Shown here piece by piece: positions 36,301 through 46,429 of a DNA stretch of 64,000 nucleotides (the stretch's first letter is position 1; each line of letters begins with the position of its first letter). The notes below the pieces were generated by a model that was not told the DNA's origin, ran no database searches, and worked only from the letters and a program-made list of their open reading frames with translations. The position numbers and the translations under genes are program-made. Source of the DNA: Eudorina sp. 2006-703-Eu-15 (Eukaryota > Chlorophyta > Chlorophyceae > Chlamydomonadales > Volvocaceae); contig BDSI01000013.1 in NCBI GenBank assembly GCA_003117195.1, forward strand, positions 186,001 to 250,000. The letters are read 5' to 3'.

Positions 36301-39300
36301 CTTTCCCATCCCGCCTGGGCCTAATGCCGGGCTCGTCTGGTCCTTTCCCATCCCGCCCGGGCCTAATGCCGGGCTCGTCTGGTTTCTTTCTGTCCCCTCG
36401 CCTTTTCCTTCCTACCACTAACTCGCTTCCCCGTACACCATGTGCCTTCCCGCTCACTATCCCCTCCCCTTCCTTCCGCCCCTCCTTTCCACCTCCAGGC
36501 CAACGCCATCAAGGAGGCGGCCCTGATGAAGCTAGAGTTGGAGGACGCCAAGGCGGCGCTGGGCCGTGTACGGCAGCAGTACGAGGAGACGGCCATGGCG
36601 CACGCGCAGGAGGTCGCGCGGTACCGGGTGAGTGGGGCGGCTGTGGCCGGTGGTACGGTTTCTGGTGGGCGGTTAGTGGTTTGTGGTTAATCTGGTTGGT
36701 GGCCCAGGGAATGGTATGACACATTCCGCTGCTCCGGCCCTAGGGATCGCCTACGCATGCGGACATGTCACCGTCCCGCCACTGGCGCGGCATGCTCTGT
36801 CCCTTGTCGACGGATCGCTTATTTGGCGGCAAAACCCCCTTTTGAACCCATACCCATACAGCGGTACCTGTTTTGGGTCGGCCAGATTTTTCGCCGAACC
36901 CCCATGTTCCTCGCTCAACACACGCATACACACGGCATCTTGTTGGCCTCTCAACCCACCCCCCACACACAGATAAACCTCCCTCCCTCGCTCCCTCCCG
37001 CGCCCCCTCCCTCCCGCCTCACACACACGCAGGCGGAACTGGACGCTCAGCGCGTGATGGCGGAGGAGGAGCTGCAGCGCGCGCGTCTGGCGGCCGCGGA
37101 GCAGATCGCGGCGGCGGAGGCGCGGGGCCGGCGGGCGGGCATGCTGGACAAGGAGATCGCGGAGGCCACCATCCGGCAGCAGATGGCGGCCATCGCGGAG
37201 GAGAAGGAGGTGGTGGCGAGGCACCGCCTCAGCGCGGAGCTCCTGGCGCAGCTGACGGAGAAGGTGTGGGAGGGGGGGCAGGCGCACAGCAGGAGGAAGG
37301 GGGCGGGGTGCGGGTTCGTTGCGTCGGCGCCCTGGCACATGTCGTATCGGACGCGCGGACTTACACCCCACGTCAGATGTCACACAGCTTGCGTCACGTC
37401 TTCGTGAGATGCTTTGAAGCAGCTTACCACCAACCTCTGTGGTAGTGCATGCTTCGATCGGCGCGACCCCCAGACCTGCGAGTCATCTCCCACGTCTTGC
37501 CCGTCACTCCCACATCAACTGTCACCTCCTCCCGCCGCCCCGTCCCCCTCCCCTGACCCCGCCCCCTAACCCGCCCCTGCGACCCTGCTCCCCCGTAGGT
37601 CCGCGCCGTTGCGGTGAGCTCCCTGGAGCGCGAGGAGCGGGCGCTGTCCGCCCTGGAGCGCGACGTGGCGGACCGGGAGGGCCGACTGGCGGCCCGGGAG
37701 AAGCTGCTGGGGGAGCGGGAGGGCCGCGTGGCGCAGAGGGAGCGGGAGGTGGACGCGCTGAGGGCGGACCTGCAGGTGGGGGCCAGGGTGGGGGGGCAAC
37801 TGGCCAAGGGGAGAGAGGTAGAGGGGCGGGCAGGGCGGGCGCGGGGACGGCCCGGGCGGGGCGGGATGGCCTGACACGAGGGCCGTCGGATAGTATGATG
37901 AAGTCGAGTATGATGATGGGTAGCTACCAACTACCGGTATCCGGTTCTGGCCCGTTGGAATACCCGGTCGGGACTCGGGTCCACCTTGTGATGGTTGACG
38001 ACTACCGTAGTTAATCAAATGCAATTGGACAGGCTGGCCTTGACTGGCGCCCTCCCTGCCGTGCCGTTCCCCTAAACGCCTCCCACCCACCCGGCCACCT
38101 GTCCGCAGAACCTGATGGTGACGCTGGAGACCAGTGCCGTACACGACCGCGAGGATCTGAAGCGCGAGCAGCTGCGGCTGACCCGGGAGGCGGCCCGCAT
38201 CGAGGCGGCCACGTCCTCACTGCAGGTGGGCTGCGGCTGGGGTTTGGCGGGGACCTCGGGGGGAGGTCAGGGATATAATCGGAGGCCGGGAGCCGTGACC
38301 GGACCGCGACCGGGTGTGCTAGCCCCTTCCGCCTATAGATGTATGTGTGTACATGTACATGTACATGTACATGTACATGTGTTGTGGCGTGCCCCAGTCG
38401 ATGCTCGGGGGATCCATTTACTGATGCCGCTGGCGACGCCCCTTGGAGCTTACGAGCACACATCACCCCACTGAACACCCCTGCCGCGTGTGCCGCTACC
38501 TGCCTGCTCATCTGCCTGCCTACACGTCTGCCTGCCTGCCTGCCTGCAGGCGGAGCGCGAGGACATGCGGGTGCAGGTGAGTGGGACGGCGGGAACGTAC
38601 CTGCGGCGGGTATTGCCATTGCCATTGAGGGGGGCAGACTGCGAGGGCCGTAACTCCCATCGGCCAGCGCAGGGCCGCGTCTCCCTCTTGCCTCAACCCC
38701 ATGCCACTCCCGAGCACACTTCCCCCTTGTGGGTCCACCTGCGCGAAGAACTGCGCACCGCCCACAGCTTGGGCCCGCACGGCTCCCACGTCCCACCCAG
38801 TACATTACATCCTCGGCAGGTCAGACCACGGTATGTCCCCTTACCTCCCCGCGTTTCCCTTTGGGGGGTCATTCCTCCCTGCCCCGCCCTGCCCCGCCCT
38901 GCCCTGCCCCGCCCCGCCCCGCCCCGCCCCGCCCTGCCCCGGCAGATCGCGATGGAGAAGCGGCTGCTGGAGGAGGCGCGGGAGGCCCGCCGCCGCGAGC
39001 GCGAGGACCTGCTGACGGAGGTGACTTCGGAGCGGCGGCGGCTGGCCACCGAGTACGCGGACACGCAGCGGCAGCTGGACGCAGCGCGCACGGAGCTGCT
39101 GGCGGTGCGGAGCAGGTGGGTGGGTGGGCACGGACGGCGCCGGAGGGAGGCCAGAGGGGAGGGCACGGGCGGGGTGGGGTGGGGGCGGGGCGGGGGCGGA
39201 GCGGAAGGCGGGGCCACGTGTTGGACAGGAAACCCGCGGGGAGGCCCGGGTCGGTCAGTGCGGCGCAGCGGGGCCCCGCAGTGTTGGACCCCCCCTCGCT

Positions 39301-42300
39301 TGACACCCCTAGCGAGTCCAGACCCTTCAAGGCCCTAGCTAGCTGTCAGGCAGGCAACCCTCCTCCACAACTCGAGAATACCTGCTATGCCGCTGCCGCT
39401 GCTGATGCTGATGCTGATGCTGCCGCCCTTGCAGGCTGGTGGACCTGGAGAGCCGCTGCCAGGGCGCCGTGGCGCTGACCGCCGAGGAGGAGAAGCGGCT
39501 GGAGGCGCTCAAGCTGGAGGCCGCCCAGACGCGCCAGGCGCTGGACGGCGACTCGGTGCGCGCGCGGCAGGCTCTGGAGGCGGAGGTGACGCAGACGCGG
39601 CAGGCGCTGGCGGCCGAGGTGGCGCAGAGCCGCGAGGCGCTCCAGGCGGAGCTGGCGGCGGCGCGGGAGTCGGTGTACACGGAGGTGGCGCAGACGCGGG
39701 AGAGCCTGGCGGCCGAGGTGGCGCGCACGCGCGCGGAGCTGGAGGCGGAGAGCAGCGAGACGCGGGGGGCGCTGCGGGAGTCCAGGGAGGCGGCCATGGT
39801 GGGTCGCGAGTACCGGGGAGAAGAAAGGGGGTAGAGAGTGGATGGCCACAAAGGGGAGGGAGTTGATGGCCATGAAAGGGAACGGGAGTTTGATGGCCAC
39901 AAGGGCAAGGGAGTTGATTGCCTTACGAAGGGCGCTGGTTGCAGGGTTTCGGAGGCACGGGCAGGCTGCGCGGGGCCTGTTGCTCTACCCTTGCACATAC
40001 ACACACAGACACACACACACACAGACACACACACACACACAGACACACGCGCGCGCGCAGAACACATACTGATTTGGGTCGGGCGGGGTTCTCCGCGGGA
40101 CGCACCCCCCTCCCGCAGATGACCAAGGCCAATGTGGACCTGGAGGCGCGGGAGCTGGTGGAGTACGCGGCCCGGCTGCGGGCGCAGTCCGACGAACTGG
40201 CCGTGCAGGCGGAGGAGGCGGAGGAGCGGCAGCGGCAGATCAACGCCGCGCTGGAGGGGCTGTCGGCCAACCGGAGGGACCTCAAGGCGGCGCAGAAGCA
40301 GCTGGAGGATCAGCGCGCGGGGCTGGAGATGCTGAAGAAGGTGCGGGGGCGGGGGATGTACGGAAAATGGCAGACATATTGCGGGGTAGGGGGCCCGCTG
40401 TCGTCGGGCAGGGCAGGCCGGGGATGGGTGCGCGGGGCCCTGCCCTTGCCCTGTGCCCTGTAGAAGGGCCGGGCCGGGCCGGCCCAGAGGACACACCAAT
40501 GCACCCACCCACCCACCCACCCACACCCTCCTTCCGCGCCCCGCTGCAGGCCCTGGACAAGGAGCGCATGGCCCTGGCGGAGGAGCGGCGCGCGCTGTCG
40601 GAGGAGCGGCTGGCGGCGTCCCGCACCGCCGACGAGGCGCGGACGGAGCAGCTGCGGCTCACCGAGTCGGTCCGGGCGTATGTGCAGCAGGGCATCCCCA
40701 TACCCTTCGCGCTGGACGGTGGGTGGGTGGGTGGGTCAGGCTGGGTAGGTGGGTTCTTGCTCCGCGGTAGCCCGGGATAGCCAGGCGGCCGTTTGGCTAG
40801 GCCCCCCCTTTTTGGCGCCCTGTGGCAGCAGCCTGTGGACCAGGGTACCCGCCTGATCCGCTGCCAGACTGCTGAGGGTGTGTCGCAAATCTATCATGTG
40901 TGCGGGCCGATGCCTCTCCCTCCCCCGACCCCTCTCCCTCCCCCCTGGGGCCCCCTCCTCGGCCCGTCAGGCACCAGCGGGCGGCTCAAGCCCGCGCCGC
41001 CCTCCATGCCGCCGCCCCACCACCACCACCGCACCCCGCCCTCCCCGGAGCGGCGCGGCAGCACCAAGCGGCGGGCGCCCCGACCCACGGGTCGCAGCCG
41101 GAACGCCCTCAAGTACCTGCTCGACAGGCTGGGCGTGGACGCGGCCCTGGCGGCCATGGAGTCACCGGGCGGGGGACTGGGGGGACTCGGGGGCCGCGGG
41201 GCGGCCGGGGGCTTCGGTGGCGGCGTCTTGGCGACCCTGGGCAGCCTCGGTATGGGCGAGGGCGCGAGTGGGGGTGCGGGTGCGGGTGGGGGTGCGGGCG
41301 GCGGCAGCGGCAGCAGCTACGTGCGGGCGCAGCACGAGTTCCTGGAGAAGATGAGGCTGTCGGCACCCACGGGTATGTGTGATTCGGGCGGCCTGGGATG
41401 GGCCGGGATGGGCTGGGATGGGAGGGGGCGGGCTGGTGTGTAGTGGGGTTGGGGTGGAGTAGGGTGCGGGTGAATTGCGAAAAAATCCAAACCCAGAACC
41501 GCATCCGGGATGGGCGGGGTGGGGTGGGGTTGGATTGGGGATGGGGTGAGGAGGTCTTGTTGCGCGAGGCCTCGTTGCGCTGTGTATTTCCCACTTGGGG
41601 GGAAACCACTGAGCGGCTGCGGACCGGTAGGCGATACACCTGTGTGTTGGGGGGTGGCTGACTGGCAGTGGGGCCTCGCTGCAGGCAGAGGGAGCGTGCG
41701 CGGCCCACTGCGGGCGTTGCGCTGCGGCCCTGTTTGGCCATGGCTGCTGTCAACCTCCAGGCCTTTTCGGGTCTGTGTCGTCACCACTCCCATCTCACCT
41801 ACTTGATGAAGGAATGTATGAATGAAATGGACTCTCCTCCTCCCACTCCTCCTCCCACCCACTGCCACCCCCATGCCCCCTTTTGCCCGCCGCAGCCGCA
41901 GCCGCGGCCGCGTCCCCGGCCGCCGGCCCCAAGCTCAACTCCCTGTCCACCGCCAACAACCGACCCGCGGTCACCTCGCCCATCCCCGCCGGCCTCAACC
42001 CCGCGCTGCTGCCGCCCAGCCTCGCCGCCGCGCACGCACGCAGCACCGCCGTCACCCCCGTCAAGTCCACACTGCCGCTGGCGATGATAGCTGCGGGCGG
42101 CGGGGGCGCCACCACAGGCACCCGAACCGTCGACGGCCTCGAGGGCGAGATGCTGCACCCCGCCGTCACGTCCACAGCATCTCCAACCTTCCTCTCCGGC
42201 CTGGACGGCAGCCCCGGCGGCGGCGGCGGCGGCGGCTCGCCGCCGTACTACCTCCGCGGCGACGGCGGCGTCGACGACACGGCGTACATGCCCGGCGGCG

Positions 42301-44122
42301 GCGGCGGCGGCACCGCCGTCATTCAGCAGCTGCTGGACACCATCCAGATGGCTCTTAAGAAGTCCAGCGGCCGCGTGAGTGCGCCCTCCAAGACCTCGGA
42401 CGCCATCACCACCTTGGACGCCTTCGGCCGAGCGCTGCACGGCGGCGGCGGCGGCGGTAACGCAGCCAGCCATTCCGAGCGCGCCCGCGGCGGCGGCGGC
42501 AGCAGCGGCGGCGCCGGCCCGGCCAATCTCCGGTCGCCGGCCCCGGCCCCAACCCCCCACCGCAGGCAGCAGCAGCACCAGCCCCACCAGCCCCATCAGC
42601 CGCAGCGGTTCGCGGGGACGACTGGGGAGGGGTCCGGGGTGCCGCGGCTGAACCTGAACCTGGCGACGGGCGGCCACGTGGGCCTCATGGGCCACGTGGA
42701 CATGATGCCGGGCGTCATGACGTCGCTGGGGCTGGAGTCGGAGCTGCCCTTCTCGCCGAGGGCGGCTCGCCACGAGGCGGCGCTGCGGGTGCGGCGAATG
42801 GGGGGTATTGGGGGGCGCCTGCCTGCGTGGTGGCTGGTAGCGGGTAGCGGGTAGCGTGGTGGTTAGTAGTAATGGGTTGCCTATGTCAGCTCGGTTGCGG
42901 GGGTGCAGGGTGGGCACCCGACGGAACGATATGCACGGGGGTTATGCCTTCGTTGTGCTTCGGGTCTTGACCAACTGCCATCACGGTACTCAATCTCCTG
43001 CGAGGGCCCCACGCACCCGCCTACCTGCGTGTCAGTTATACACGTTCGTGGTCCCCGCACACACACACACACCCCTCACCTGCGGCCCTCATGTACGGCA
43101 CCGTGCAGGCGGGCGCCGCGGTGTCGGACATCACCTCCGTGGAGCCGCTCAGCCCCTCCATCGCCTCCGACGACGGCCCCCTGCCCGGGCGGCTGGCGGC
43201 CGAGTCGCCCGACCTGTCCGGACCCCTCGGACCCGTCCTGGACGAGCTGGCCGAGCAGCTCAGCCGCTCCACCGTCTACGACGACGCCGCCACGCCCGCC
43301 AACACGCTCATGAGCCGCACGGTCGTGGGCGCCAGCCTGAACAGCGACGACGCCTACGGCCTCGGGTTCGGGCGCGCGTCGGCGGCGGCGTCGGCGGCGC
43401 GGCAGCAGCAGCTGGGCGAGCTGGCGGCGATGAGCGAGATGCTGGCGGCGCGGCTGGAGGCGCTGGGGCTGGGCCGCCAGTCGGCCGCCTCCGCCGGCGG
43501 GGGCTCCGCCCTCCGAGCGGTCATGGACTCGCAGGCCAGCGGGGTCCGCGTGGGCGGCATCGCCGTGGACGGCTCGAGCGTCGTGAGCTCCACCACCTTC
43601 AGCCCGAGGGTCGACGTCCCCGCGACGGCGGCGGCGGCGGCGGCGGTGAGTCCCAGCGCCGCCGCCATGTCGCGGCAGACGTCCCTGCGACTCTCGCCTT
43701 CGGCGGTGACGGCCCCGAGCGCGCGGACGCTGCTGTGGACGGGGGCGGCGGAGGGCCTGGCGAGGTCGCTGACGGGGGCTGTGGGCGGCGGCGGCGGCGG
43801 CGCGGCGGCGGCGGTGACCCCAGCCGGCGGCGAGGGCGTGGCCGCGCTGGGGTCCACCGCCCGCAGCGCCGCGGATACGCCGCTGCTCGGCTCCGCCACC
43901 ACGGAGGCACTGGCGGGCTTCACGGGGCTGACCCACCAGCAGTCCACGGTGATCACCGAGGGCGAGGAGGAGGAAGCGGAGGAGGAGGAGGAGGAGGAGG
44001 ACGGGGGGCTGGTGCGGCATGGCGGCGGCGGCGGTGGGGCGGAGGAGGGGGCGCTGTCGCCCATCGCCTCGGTCAACACCATCAGCGACGACGACGACGG
44101 CGGCGCCAGCATGCTGCCGTGA
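25733..44122 (+). CDS. Giant coiled-coil protein, candidate FBF1/Albatross (transition-fibre) homologue
   Basis: 31 phase-consistent exons, ~2,874 aa: 25733-25799, 25868-25926, 26012-26071, 26160-26313, 26551-26630, 26980-27371, 27609-27739, 28223-28336, 28844-28926, 29184-29298, 29682-30086, 30494-30798, 31165-31270, 31706-31869, 32096-33563, 33879-34159, 34600-35055, 35519-35650, 35868-36005, 36499-36627, 37033-37263, 37599-37775, 38109-38225, 38550-38576, 38946-39115, 39435-39798, 40119-40340, 40550-40718, 40971-41372, 41896-42788, 43109-44122. The N-terminal third repeats acidic DDDDF-type motifs (FADDDDDFSGPP, GIDDDDFLSSLAP, SPDDIFGMM) and GGYTPS units. A Pro/Gln repeat region follows, then ~750 residues of almost unbroken coiled coil (exons 17-28). 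After it comes SSYVRAQHEFLEKMRLSAP, and a long Gly/Ala/Ser tail with an acidic patch. Disordered acidic N-terminus, coiled-coil C-half and terminal FLE motif resemble FBF1, which anchors transition fibres at the ciliary base. No search was run, and exons 30-31 extend beyond a usual FBF1 end, so a fused or separate gene is possible. Confidence 0.62.
28482..28526 (-). repeat. TGTAA/ATTC dispersed repeat, copy D, antisense in an intron
   Basis: Read on the minus strand: ACCGATGATCCATTTGTGTT, then GTCCGCTGTAAC, ATTTG and TTCATTCA. It lies inside the intron 28337-28843 of the giant coiled-coil gene, opposite to transcription, so the host pre-mRNA does not carry the TGTAA motif in sense. Confidence 0.7.
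29871..30030 (+). repeat. In-frame GGYTPSAA repeats in coiled-coil gene exon 11
   Basis: Five in-frame copies of GGYTPSAA occur, with spacers AKSPPLGT or GAG. A single related unit (STGGYTPSF) follows at the start of the next exon (about 30525-30555). The last three copies share a nearly identical 30-bp unit, indicating recent tandem duplication. The Y-T-P-S core contains a possible proline-directed phosphosite. Confidence 0.85.
30262..30286 (+). repeat. (GGATCT)4 microsatellite in intron
   Basis: Four tandem GGATCT units lie in the intron between 30087 and 30493 of the giant coiled-coil gene. Confidence 0.85.
32607..33420 (+). repeat. In-frame GLPPGVTAMQ repeats and poly-Gln tract
   Basis: Within exon 15 of the giant coiled-coil gene there are twelve PPGV-type units, eight of them exact GLPPGVTAMQ, separated by QP/QQ linkers. 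They are followed by a Gln tract mixing CAG and CAA codons (about 33247-33310) and then by Gln/Arg/Glu-rich coiled-coil-prone sequence. Copies with identical codons (for example 33001-33150) point to recent unit duplication. Silent differences elsewhere show that the peptide is retained. Confidence 0.92.
36258..36383 (+). repeat. Three 42-bp tandem repeats in intron
   Basis: The unit begins CCTTTCCCATCCCGCC and ends GCTCGTCTGGT. Copies start at 36258, 36300 and 36342 and are almost identical. They lie in the intron 36006-36498 of the giant coiled-coil gene. Confidence 0.9.
37952..38003 (+). repeat. Short dispersed repeat family 2, intronic copy
   Basis: GGCCCGTTGGAATACCCGGT, then CGGGACTCGGGTCCACCTTG, closely matches 7648-7700. 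It sits in the intron 37776-38108 of the giant coiled-coil gene, in the sense direction. Confidence 0.65.
38349..38381 (+). repeat. (GTACAT)n microsatellite in intron
   Basis: About five tandem GTACAT units in the intron 38226-38549, just upstream of the 27-nt microexon at 38550-38576. Confidence 0.85.
39994..40060 (+). repeat. (CA)n/(CG)n microsatellite in intron
   Basis: An interrupted ACACAC tract with periodic AGACAC ends in a short GCGCGCGC run. It lies in the intron 39799-40118 of the giant coiled-coil gene. Confidence 0.85.
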
Positions 44123-44150
44123 CCACCGGCACGGCGGGCAGCAGCGCGGT

Positions 44151-44182
<32 letters not shown>

Positions 44183-45179
44183 ATGTACGACCCCGTCAGA
44201 TGCCTGCTCCACTGGGAGGCGGAGGACGGGGGGAGGTTGAGGCGGCAGGCCTGGAGGCAGAGCTCTTTCTTGGGAGCCTAGATATGGAACAAGCAAGGGA
44301 TGAAGCAAGCAACGGTCTGAAGGAGGCGACTGCCGCGCCCTCAGTGGATGTGTCTCTTGTTCCCCACCTCACCTCACCTCACCTCACCTCACTGGGTTGG
44401 GGTTGGGCCACTGCTCACCTGGTGACGGCGGGTAAACGCAGGCGAAGGGGGAGGGGGAGAGGGGGGAGGGGGAGGGGGAGAGGGGCGCATCAGCTCCTGG
44501 GAGGGGAATCGACGGTGGTCTCGCTGCTCGGTGCTGTTGACGAACTGTTATGGAATGCTGACTGCGTGACTGGCTGACTGCGTGACCCTGGCTGGCTGGT
44601 CGACACGCACCAGAGTTCATACCGTACTGCCGTACCTGTTCACAAGCGCCCACCCGTGCATAGCATGACTGGAAAAGTGCATCCAGGGGCGGACTTGCCG
44701 GCTGTGGTGTGTGACCGTGTTCCTGTGCTGTGACATCAAGTAACCGACTCAACCGCTGCAACCACACATGTGCCGTAAACATACCGTCTTACCGTGGTGG
44801 GACCACATTTGAGTGTTGACAAAAGGGGCATCGGATATATACACATCTTTTTCCGGATCGAGGATCGCCATCGAAGAACACAGAGAACTCCCGACCCCGG
44901 GTAACTCACATGTACGGTACCCCCAGGATCACACGTCCGCTCCGAAACCCGCGCTGCCCCTGGAGCGGTATGGAACTGCGGGGGCCCGTGTGCCGAATCC
45001 GATGCCTGTCACTTAGCGGACATGCTTTTTGTTACAGTTGTTACTTGATACTGATACTGATTGACGCCCTGTCGGGAGTATGATGGGCGCGAGTCGCCCC
45101 ATCCCCCCACCCCGGTGACCAACCGGCACCTGGAAGCGGAGGCTGTGGGGAGGAGATGGGCGGGGAGGCTGTGGAGTGT

Positions 45180-45330
45180 TTGGGTTGGGGGGGCGGGGGG
45201 GGGTTGGGGGGGGTAGGGGGGTTGGGGGGGGGCCGGGGGGTTGGGGGGGGGTGGGGGCGGGGGTTGGGGGGTGGGGGGGGGTGGGGGGGGCGGGGGTTGG
45301 GGGGTGGGGGGGGCGGGGGTTGGGGGAGGT
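45180..45330 (+). repeat. G-run minisatellite with quadruplex potential
   Basis: About 150 bp of G runs (5-9 long) are separated by single T, TT, C or A bases, with a loose repeating GGTTGGGGGG(C/T)GGGGG pattern. The plus strand satisfies the simple G-quadruplex rule many times over. Apparent Pro-rich (minus) and Gly-rich (plus) frames across it are composition artefacts. Confidence 0.85.
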
Positions 45331-45591
45331 TGTCCGAAGGTGGAGGTTTGTTGCGCGGGTTGCGGCTTCGCGTACAGTACGGCACGGCCCTGGAGAGCCC
45401 TCCCCTTGGCAGTGAAGTGGGGATTGTGGCGCGGGCTTTCCAAGTGGGTTGTTGTCTGGCTGTGCCCGGGGCCCCGCGTTCAGCATGCTCCCACCGCAGG
45501 CCCTTCCGGTTGGGACCGCCCTGGCCCCCATCCCTGCTACTGGAGTACCGCATGTCCAGTGACGGCCGCCTCACGTTGGCGTCCATATCCC

Positions 45592-45646
45592 TGGTATACA
45601 CCGTTGATCCCTTTTGGGGTCCGCTGTAACGTTCATTCATTCATTC
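45592..45646 (+). repeat. TGTAA/ATTC dispersed repeat, copy B
   Basis: TGGTATACACCGTTGATCCC, then TTTTGGGGTCCGCTGTAACG and TTCATTCATTCATTC. It is the best-preserved copy together with 61885-61935. Its TGTAA (45625-45629) is the first I find on the plus strand after the giant coiled-coil gene and could serve as that gene's 3' signal, although it is 1.5 kb away. Confidence 0.8.
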
Positions 45647-45747
45647 TTATCCGTGTCAGAGGGGAGTTAAGAGTCTCATTCGTCGCGAAGGCCCTCCGCG
45701 GGGTGTGTGCCCAGCGACCCGCCCTCCCCCGCGGGGGGCTCTGTAAC

Positions 45748-45775
45748 GGGTCCACCTTGGTACGGTTATAACATG

Positions 45776-45844
<69 letters not shown>
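45748..45844 (+). repeat. Family-2 repeat end followed by (ATC)23 microsatellite
   Basis: ACGGGTCCACCTTGGTACGG, then TTATAACATG, is followed without a gap by 23 ATC units (45776-45844). The first part matches 7832-7862. The arrangement looks like the 3' end of a short retroposon with a simple-repeat tail that has expanded. Confidence 0.7.
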
Positions 45845-45845
<1 letters not shown>

Positions 45846-45975
45846 GTGTGGTCATCCTCATGCACACATCCTCATCCATCGTGTCGAGGATCCTGCACGA
45901 TGCCGGCCCAGGCAGAACGAGCAACTGCGCTGCGACCGACGCGCCGATGTCGGTGGCAGTTGCGGTTGTGTGTCC

Positions 45976-45980
45976 TTACA
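45976..45980 (-). terminator. Putative polyadenylation signal TGTAA (mTERF-like gene)
   Basis: TGTAA on the minus strand about 450 nt after the stop codon at 46430. Confidence 0.45.
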
Positions 45981-46429
45981 ACACCTCTAGGCGGGTGGGG
46001 CGGCGAGTTTTGCGGCACCTGTTTCCCTGCAGCAACCTGGCCGGCGCAACGACGTCCTTCCCCCGTCCGCACGCGGCTGTGCGCGAGGTGGTGCGCTGGG
46101 ACGCATCTGCGCGGGACGGCACCGCAAGCCCACACGCCCCGCCACCCGCCTTCCGCGAACGCTCGACATGGGTGGAGCCCCGCAGGGCCGGTACGTACGA
46201 GGGTAGACGGGCGCACTCAAAGCGCCCCAAAGCCGCCCACTCCGACCGCCACGAGCTCGCCGTCACCCCGTCACCCCGTCCAGGGCACCCGGCCAAGCGG
46301 CGGCTTTCGCACGTCCACCCACCGCATATCTACCAGCAAAATACTCACGTCATAGAAACTTCATGCAAAAATTAACCACTGCCTGCATCCAACCTCCCAC
46401 GTGCCTGCGCCTCCCTGCGCCTCCCCGCC

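Larger units (their letters stand above)
44123..46429. other. Intergenic region with simple repeats and repeat copies
   Basis: No exon supported. Contents in order: the 3' flank of the giant gene with G/A-rich and CACCT runs (44365-44490), a G-run tract (45180-45330), a TGTAA/ATTC repeat copy (45592-45646), a family-2 fragment directly followed by an (ATC)23 microsatellite (45748-45844), and the 3' flank of the minus-strand mTERF-like gene. Confidence 0.55.

Noticed and set aside
41811..41830. GAATGTATGAATGAAATGG as another TGTAA/ATTC repeat copy (minus)
   Set aside because: Only the ATTC-like tail is similar; the GGTCCGCTGTAAC core is absent.
42375..42564. Possible intron (GTGAGT...CCGCAG) inside exon 30 of the coiled-coil gene
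   Set aside because: Removing it shifts into a frame of Ala/Gly/Pro/Arg noise, whereas reading through keeps ordered sequence such as PRLNLNLATGGHVGLMGHVD.
45009..45640. Overlapping Pro-rich (minus) and Gly-rich (plus) frames
   Set aside because: They are translations of the G-run tract in three frames; none resembles a protein beyond composition.
45707..46375. Open frame with a poly-Ile run
   Set aside because: The Ile run is the (ATC)23 microsatellite read through; no codon or splice evidence on either side.
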